NCBI GenBank assembly: GCA_019244235.1
Contig: JAFASY010000206.1
Location: 1 to 47,997 of the forward strand
Source of the DNA: Chroococcidiopsidaceae cyanobacterium CP_BM_ER_R8_30
GTDB taxonomy: Bacteria > Cyanobacteriota > Cyanobacteriia > Cyanobacteriales > Chroococcidiopsidaceae
Length of the DNA stretch: 47,997 nt
Direction: 5' to 3'
The position numbers and the translations under genes were made by a program. The notes below the pieces were generated by a model. The model made no database searches. It was given only the letters and a program-made list of their open reading frames with translations, and was not told the DNA's origin. The stretch's first letter is position 1; the number at the start of each line of letters is the position of its first letter. Positions 43,763 through 47,997 of this stretch are shown here, one piece after another.

Positions 43763-45982
43763 TTAAGTATGGAGAGAAAGTAAGTCCAATTGCTGCTCAA
43801 CCCAACGTTGATTGAAGACAGCTTGATAGATACGGTTATAGGTTGTTAGTACTGGAGTCGAACCCTGGCTTGTACTCATCTGCTTAAAAACTAAGCCTGA
43901 TAGCAACAGCTCCTTTTGTTCAGGACTATCATTCGCTATAACTTCTCCCTGATGTAGAATTTGTTGGTAAAGTCTCAATAATGCAGCTGCCTTTTGCTTA
44001 TCGCTCAGTAGGCGATTGCGAATAGTTTTTAGATGTTCTGGCTCATCTTGAGATTCCCAATTCTCAATAATCTGTGTTTGAACTAAGTTATCAATCCACT
44101 CTACTTCACTATTTGTAGGGATAGGCAATGGAGAATTGCAGATTAGCTTACAAAGCTTTTGGGTGAGAAAAGGCTGACCCCTTGTCCAGCTTAAGACTGC
44201 TTTTAACACAGCTTGAGGGTTGTGAACTCTCCCGATCAGTCCTTGTAGCAAAGGCTGGGCTTCATGTAACTGAAAGCCATTAAGTTGAATTGCTTGACCA
44301 ATGTTGAATGGTGTACGATTTTTGTCTTGAATTAATTGAGAAGGAGTGACTACGCCAAGTAAGACAAAGCTCAAACGATTGTACTCTGGAAGATCAGCAC
44401 GTTTGTTATAGCAAGTTCTGAGTAGAATAAAAAAGTCGTCGATTGCAAAATCTAAATTAATTGCGCTATCGATTTCATCTATAAAAATAACAATCTTTTC
44501 AGAAATATTCTCTAGCAAAACTTTGTTGATAAACTCACTCAAACGATGTATTGGAGATAAAAAGTGGTGTTCTCGCCACCAAGCTTGAAAACCAAATTTA
44601 GCTAAAAGATTAAAATTGTTTGCTAGCGTATAAGTGAAACCTGCGTACCACTGCTCCAGAGTTATTTGCCGATTACCAATCTCTGAGAGATCAATAGCAG
44701 CACATGCAAACCCCTCTGCCTGTAGCCGTCGCATGATTTGCACTCGCAAGCTAGATTTACCCATCTGCCGCGAATTTAGGATGTAACAAAACTCTCCACG
44801 CTTCAAAGCGTTGTAGAGGTATCTGTCTGCCTGCCGCACAACATAAGTAGGAGCATCCATCGGCAAACTACCCCCAACCTGATATTCATAGCCATGGTTT
44901 TGTTCTGCACTCCTAAGTAAGGCGTTTTCAATCACCAGCTCGGCTTGCGTGGCTTTGAGAATTTCTAGGGTTTGTGACAGTTCTTGAGTACGCTCCTCAA
45001 CTTTTTGTTCCAGCGTCCGGTTAGACTCAGCCAGTTTATCTTTAACCTGCTGTAAAGCTGCGTTCTTGAGTTCAAGCTCTTTCGTAAACCGAATCCGCTC
45101 TGCTTCTGCTCGCTTACGCTGTGTGATATCTTGAAAGGCGGCGATCGCATAAACTATTTGACCCTGTTCATCAAAAATTGGAGTTGCCCACACTTCTAGG
45201 GGGATAATCTTATCGGCTTGGTGGATCTCTAGATCATCGACAGTTGCACTTTCTCCCCTCAAAGCCCGTGCAAGAGGCTGCTGATCGACAGGGTAGATTT
45301 GCTCTGTCCCCGCCCGATAGGCTTGATAAATTTCTGTCAATTGTTCCACTGTCGCTTTAGGTACTATTCCCTTGCCCAATATTTGCTGAGCAGTCCGATT
45401 CGCATAGTACGGCTCACCCTCAGCATTGATCGCGAAGATGCCTACTGGTACAGCTTCTAGGAATTGAGCTAGCCTTTTCTCACTCTCAAATAACGCAGCT
45501 TCCGCCCGTTGACGCTCTCTAACTTCTTGCTGCAAATGCGCAAATAATTTGGCTTGAGCCTGCTGTGCTACACGTTCCTGTTCCAACGCCGCCTTCATCT
45601 GCTGCACATGTTGCAGAGTTTTGTTAGTGGTAATTTCTAAATCTCGAAAATTGATCGGCTTAGTTAGGAAATCAAAAGCACCACAATTCATTGCGGTTCT
45701 AATATTTTCCATGTCGCCGTAGGCAGAAATAATGACGGCTTTGAGCGTAGGATATAACTCATTCAGCTTTGCTAGCAAAGCTAAACCATCCATCTCCGGC
45801 ATAGAGATATCGGTTAACACAAGATCTATATCAGGCTGAGCTTGCAGCTTTTCTAGCGCTTCTACACCATTATGAACAAAAATAAACTGGAATTGCTTTT
45901 GTCGGAGCTCCCTTCTAAATTTCTGACATATCAGGGGTTCTAGGTCAGGCTCATCATCTACCACCAGGATCTTAGCTGGCAT
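43763..45982 (-). CDS. receiver-PAS-coiled coil-AAA-like ATPase
   Basis: A 739-residue signalling protein. Receiver domain 1-122 with Asp9/Asp10, phospho-acceptor Asp58 and Lys108 all present. A coiled coil follows, then PAS (about 168-290, ending [16 protein letters not shown]), a long coiled coil (290-350), and an AAA-like domain (about 360-700). In the last, the P-loop is [17 protein letters not shown] (GKS 408-410) and Walker B is IFIDEID (499-505). The latter matches the cyanobacterial AAA-like family found with WD40 or kinase partners. There is no histidine kinase, GGDEF or DNA-binding output, so the ATPase itself seems to be the output. GGAGGAG precedes the ATG. It follows a lone receiver gene by 24 bases. 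Confidence 0.9.
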   Translation of the reverse strand: MPAKILVVDDEPDLEPLICQKFRRELRQKQFQFIFVHNGVEALEKLQAQPDIDLVLTDISMPEMDGLALLAKLNELYPTLKAVIISAYGDMENIRTAMNCGAFDFLTKPINFRDLEITTNKTLQHVQQMKAALEQERVAQQAQAKLFAHLQQEVRERQRAEAALFESEKRLAQFLEAVPVGIFAINAEGEPYYANRTAQQILGKGIVPKATVEQLTEIYQAYRAGTEQIYPVDQQPLARALRGESATVDDLEIHQADKIIPLEVWATPIFDEQGQIVYAIAAFQDITQRKRAEAERIRFTKELELKNAALQQVKDKLAESNRTLEQKVEERTQELSQTLEILKATQAELVIENALLRSAEQNHGYEYQVGGSLPMDAPTYVVRQADRYLYNALKRGEFCYILNSRQMGKSSLRVQIMRRLQAEGFACAAIDLSEIGNRQITLEQWYAGFTYTLANNFNLLAKFGFQAWWREHHFLSPIHRLSEFINKVLLENISEKIVIFIDEIDSAINLDFAIDDFFILLRTCYNKRADLPEYNRLSFVLLGVVTPSQLIQDKNRTPFNIGQAIQLNGFQLHEAQPLLQGLIGRVHNPQAVLKAVLSWTRGQPFLTQKLCKLICNSPLPIPTNSEVEWIDNLVQTQIIENWESQDEPEHLKTIRNRLLSDKQKAAALLRLYQQILHQGEVIANDSPEQKELLLSGLVFKQMSTSQGSTPVLTTYNRIYQAVFNQRWVEQQLDLLSLHT

Positions 45983-46006
45983 AGTCTCCTCCCTGATTGT
46001 GATTGA

Positions 46007-46375
46007 TTACAATTTTAATATTTTTTCCTTCAGAGTATCAAATTCAACTGGCTTTTCAATATAGTCGTCAGCTCCATATTTCTTAGCAATTCTATAATAA
46101 CGATCATCACTATAGGCAGTGATCATAAAAACTTTTAAGTGAGGATACCTTTCCTTGATAATTTTGAGCAGTTCCAGCCCGTTCATCCCTGGCATGTTAA
46201 TATCAGCCAGAATCAAGACTAGGCAATCAGTTACCTCACCTTGTAAGTTTTCTAGCGCTTCCTCTGCTGACAGGGTAAAAGAGAATTTAATTGTACCTTT
46301 TTTTATCTCTCTCCTAAACTGTTGCTTAAATAAAAGCTGGATATCTTCTTCATCATCTACAACCATTACGTTCAT
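46007..46375 (-). CDS. stand-alone response regulator receiver
   Basis: A 122-residue CheY-like protein. It has the acidic pair Asp7/Asp8 (MVVDDEED), phospho-acceptor Asp58 (ILADINMPGMNGLELL), Thr/Ser at ITAYSD and Lys108 (YIEKPVEF). No output domain. Its start overlaps the end of the upstream kinase gene by 23 bases, so the two are coupled and the kinase is the likely phosphodonor. It shares its spacing pattern with the receiver of the next gene. Confidence 0.93.
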   Translation of the reverse strand: MNVMVVDDEEDIQLLFKQQFRREIKKGTIKFSFTLSAEEALENLQGEVTDCLVLILADINMPGMNGLELLKIIKERYPHLKVFMITAYSDDRYYRIAKKYGADDYIEKPVEFDTLKEKILKL

Positions 46376-47997
46376 TTTTCATTAATTGTGATTTCGCGAC
46401 AGCTTTAGGTAAAATGATAATAAACTCTGCATAGCTTCCTACCTGAGTGTTGACTTTGATATCTCCTTGATGCCCCTGGGTAATAATATCATAACTAATG
46501 GATAGACCTAAACCAGTTCCTTGACCAGTTGGCTTAGTGGTAAAAAAAGGATTAAAAATTTTATCCAAGTCTTGCTGGGGAATACCTTTACCGTTATCTC
46601 GTATCTTTATCTCTACCTGCTCACCCACGTCTTTAGTACTCAGCCAAAGGAAAGGCACAAATTCCTCACCAATTTCTTGTTTCTTTTCATAGGCTGCATA
46701 ACAAGCATTACTGATTATATTTAAAAAAACCCGGCTGATATCCTGCGGCACAACGTTCAATTGCTTGATATCATTATCATAATCTGTTTTTATTGTAATA
46801 TTGAAGGAAGAGTTTTTGGCCCGCATTCCGTGATAAGCTAGATTAAAAGATTCTGCTAGCAAAGCATTAATGTTGGTTAGTTGGCGTTCGCTCGTTTGTC
46901 CTCGCGAGTGCATTAACATCCTACGGACGATGCTATCAGCTCTTTTACCATGCTCGTTAATTTTTTGAGTATTTAGGCTCAAATCATTTAAAATTCCTTC
47001 AATATAATTTCTTGTTTCTGAGTCTAATCGGTCTTTTTGATTTTCAATCTCTTCCAACAGTTCTTGAGTCAACTCTGTAGAAAGTTCAGCAAAATTGTTA
47101 ACAAAGTTTAAGGGATTTTTGATTTCATGTGCGATGCCTGCCGTCAAAGCTCCTAAAGAAGCTAATTTCTCTTGCGCGATAATCTTATCTTGAGTGGTCT
47201 TGAGCTTTTGCAATGTAGTTTCTAGCTGCTCGTTTTTCTCTTTTAGTTCCTGTGTTCTTGCATCTACTTTCTGTTCTAGATTTCGATTGGAGTCTTCTAA
47301 CTGTTCGTAAAGACGAGAATTTTCAATAGAAATGGCGGCTTGGGAAGAAAGAATCCTTAAGACTTCGACGCGTTCGGGAGTAAATGCATTCGTTGTTAAA
47401 TTATTCTCTAAGTACAGGATGCCACTAAGTTTACCTTGATGGATTAGGGGAGTACAAAGAATTGATTTGGGTCTACTGCCAACAATGTAAGGGTCACGAG
47501 TAAATTGTCCCTCATGAGTAGCATCATTTAAAATCACATTCTCGCAAGTGTGGATAACATAGTTGATAACAGCAGTTGATAGGAGGGGCATCTGATGGTT
47601 AGAGTCTATAGGGAAAACTGGTATCGATTGCAGTACAGTAACGTCATCAGAATCTACTGTCCCTTCAGCTTCAATAACCCAGCTACCTTCTTTGTTCAAA
47701 ATCAGAAAGCCTTTTTGAGCACCCGCATTCTCAATCGTGATTTGCATTAATTTTTTCAGCAACTTGCTAAGAACAATTTCCCCTGCAAGGGTTTGTGATG
47801 CTTTGATAACGGTCATTAAGTCTAGGACATCTGTATTAGGACCACTTGAAGAATTCGTGCTAATAGTAGTCTGGAGTCCTACTTTAGTCAGGACTAACTC
47901 TGAAAAGCATTGGGGATATTTCTCCTCCAAATCCTCTACTTTGCGTTTAGCACCCCAAAGTTTGTAGGCATAGTGAGCTTCCCTCATGTAAACTTTA
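46353..47997 (-). CDS. multi-sensor histidine kinase, C-terminal part (5' end beyond the window)
   Basis: The reading frame is open at the right edge, so only the C-terminal ~547 residues are seen. The first visible part (REAHYAYKLWGAKRKVEDLE, EEKYP) is typical of the region between the AAA/TPR part and the GAF domain of large cyanobacterial Ser/Thr kinase-AAA-GAF-histidine kinases. So the full protein is probably such a multi-kinase. Then come GAF (about 75-222), coiled coil (225-275), HisKA with GIAHEIKNPLNF (His287 counted from the first visible Met) and HATPase (NIISNACYAA, DNGKGIP, TGQGTGLGLSI). All catalytic motifs are intact. Confidence 0.9.
   Translation of the reverse strand, partial: KVYMREAHYAYKLWGAKRKVEDLEEKYPQCFSELVLTKVGLQTTISTNSSSGPNTDVLDLMTVIKASQTLAGEIVLSKLLKKLMQITIENAGAQKGFLILNKEGSWVIEAEGTVDSDDVTVLQSIPVFPIDSNHQMPLLSTAVINYVIHTCENVILNDATHEGQFTRDPYIVGSRPKSILCTPLIHQGKLSGILYLENNLTTNAFTPERVEVLRILSSQAAISIENSRLYEQLEDSNRNLEQKVDARTQELKEKNEQLETTLQKLKTTQDKIIAQEKLASLGALTAGIAHEIKNPLNFVNNFAELSTELTQELLEEIENQKDRLDSETRNYIEGILNDLSLNTQKINEHGKRADSIVRRMLMHSRGQTSERQLTNINALLAESFNLAYHGMRAKNSSFNITIKTDYDNDIKQLNVVPQDISRVFLNIISNACYAAYEKKQEIGEEFVPFLWLSTKDVGEQVEIKIRDNGKGIPQQDLDKIFNPFFTTKPTGQGTGLGLSISYDIITQGHQGDIKVNTQVGSYAEFIIILPKAVAKSQLMKNERNGCR

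Noticed and set aside
43842-43862. tRNA T-loop-like sequence (GTCGAACCC) on the minus side
   Set aside because: It lies inside the AAA-protein gene and no acceptor or anticodon stem can be formed around it.

Overview
The window is cyanobacterial chromosome. It carries a photosystem II lipoprotein (PsbO), a photosystem I small subunit (PsaI), Ycf35 with its bacterial-type ferredoxin partner, SigF, GuaB3, cyanobacterial DUF3038/DUF4335 neighbours, a pilBTC motility operon, and at least fourteen copies of the cyanobacterial HIP1 octamer GCGATCGC. Large multi-domain signalling proteins, heptamer tandem repeats and dispersed palindromes point to a larger-genome, multicellular or Chroococcidiopsis-like lineage rather than a marine picocyanobacterium. 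The genus cannot be fixed from sequence reading alone. dnaE is one uninterrupted gene, whereas many cyanobacteria have it split at an intein.

Layout. 0.1-4.1 kb: a small DNA-binding-like protein, a REC-PAS-PAS-GGDEF-EAL protein, two gene remnants back to back (a dnaK paralogue and an Rpn/DUF4351 nuclease tail), and psaI. 4.2-7.6 kb (minus): hisS with a small upstream partner, a proline-rich lipoprotein and sigF. 7.9-8.8 kb: psbO with two hairpins behind it. 9.0-11.9 kb (plus): a small conserved protein, ftsQ and ftsZ. 11.9-13.2 kb (minus): grxC-gshB. 13.2-19.7 kb (minus): grpE, dnaK, dnaJ, tusA-like, rsgA, hpnK; the last four genes overlap by ATGA in series. 19.9-25.0 kb (plus): pilB, pilT, pilC and an unknown protein. 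25.2-26.3 kb: DUF2997-ycf35-ferredoxin. 26.3-31.9 kb (minus): map, DUF4335, DUF3038 and mutS2. 32.3-38.7 kb (plus): guaB3, a PHP phosphoesterase and dnaE. 38.7-40.8 kb (minus): DUF6464-like protein, a sulfite-oxidase-fold enzyme, rpmF and an exported protein. 40.9-43.5 kb: accessory-looking patch with a minimal Ser/Thr kinase, an adjacent 55-residue protein and several orphan small genes. 43.8 kb to the edge (minus): a multi-sensor histidine kinase (cut by the window), a lone receiver, and a receiver-PAS-AAA protein.

How it fits together. Most of the window is housekeeping: chaperones, ribosome maturation, division, redox, replication, purine synthesis. SigF is known in Synechocystis to control type IV pili, and pilBTC lies 12 kb away. 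The less explained parts are the kinase/small-protein pair, the kinase-receiver-AAA signalling operon, the repeat-bearing ferredoxin operon, the in-frame repeat in rsgA and the fused gene remnants near 3.65 kb. No tRNA, rRNA, CRISPR array, intact transposase or prophage was recognised.
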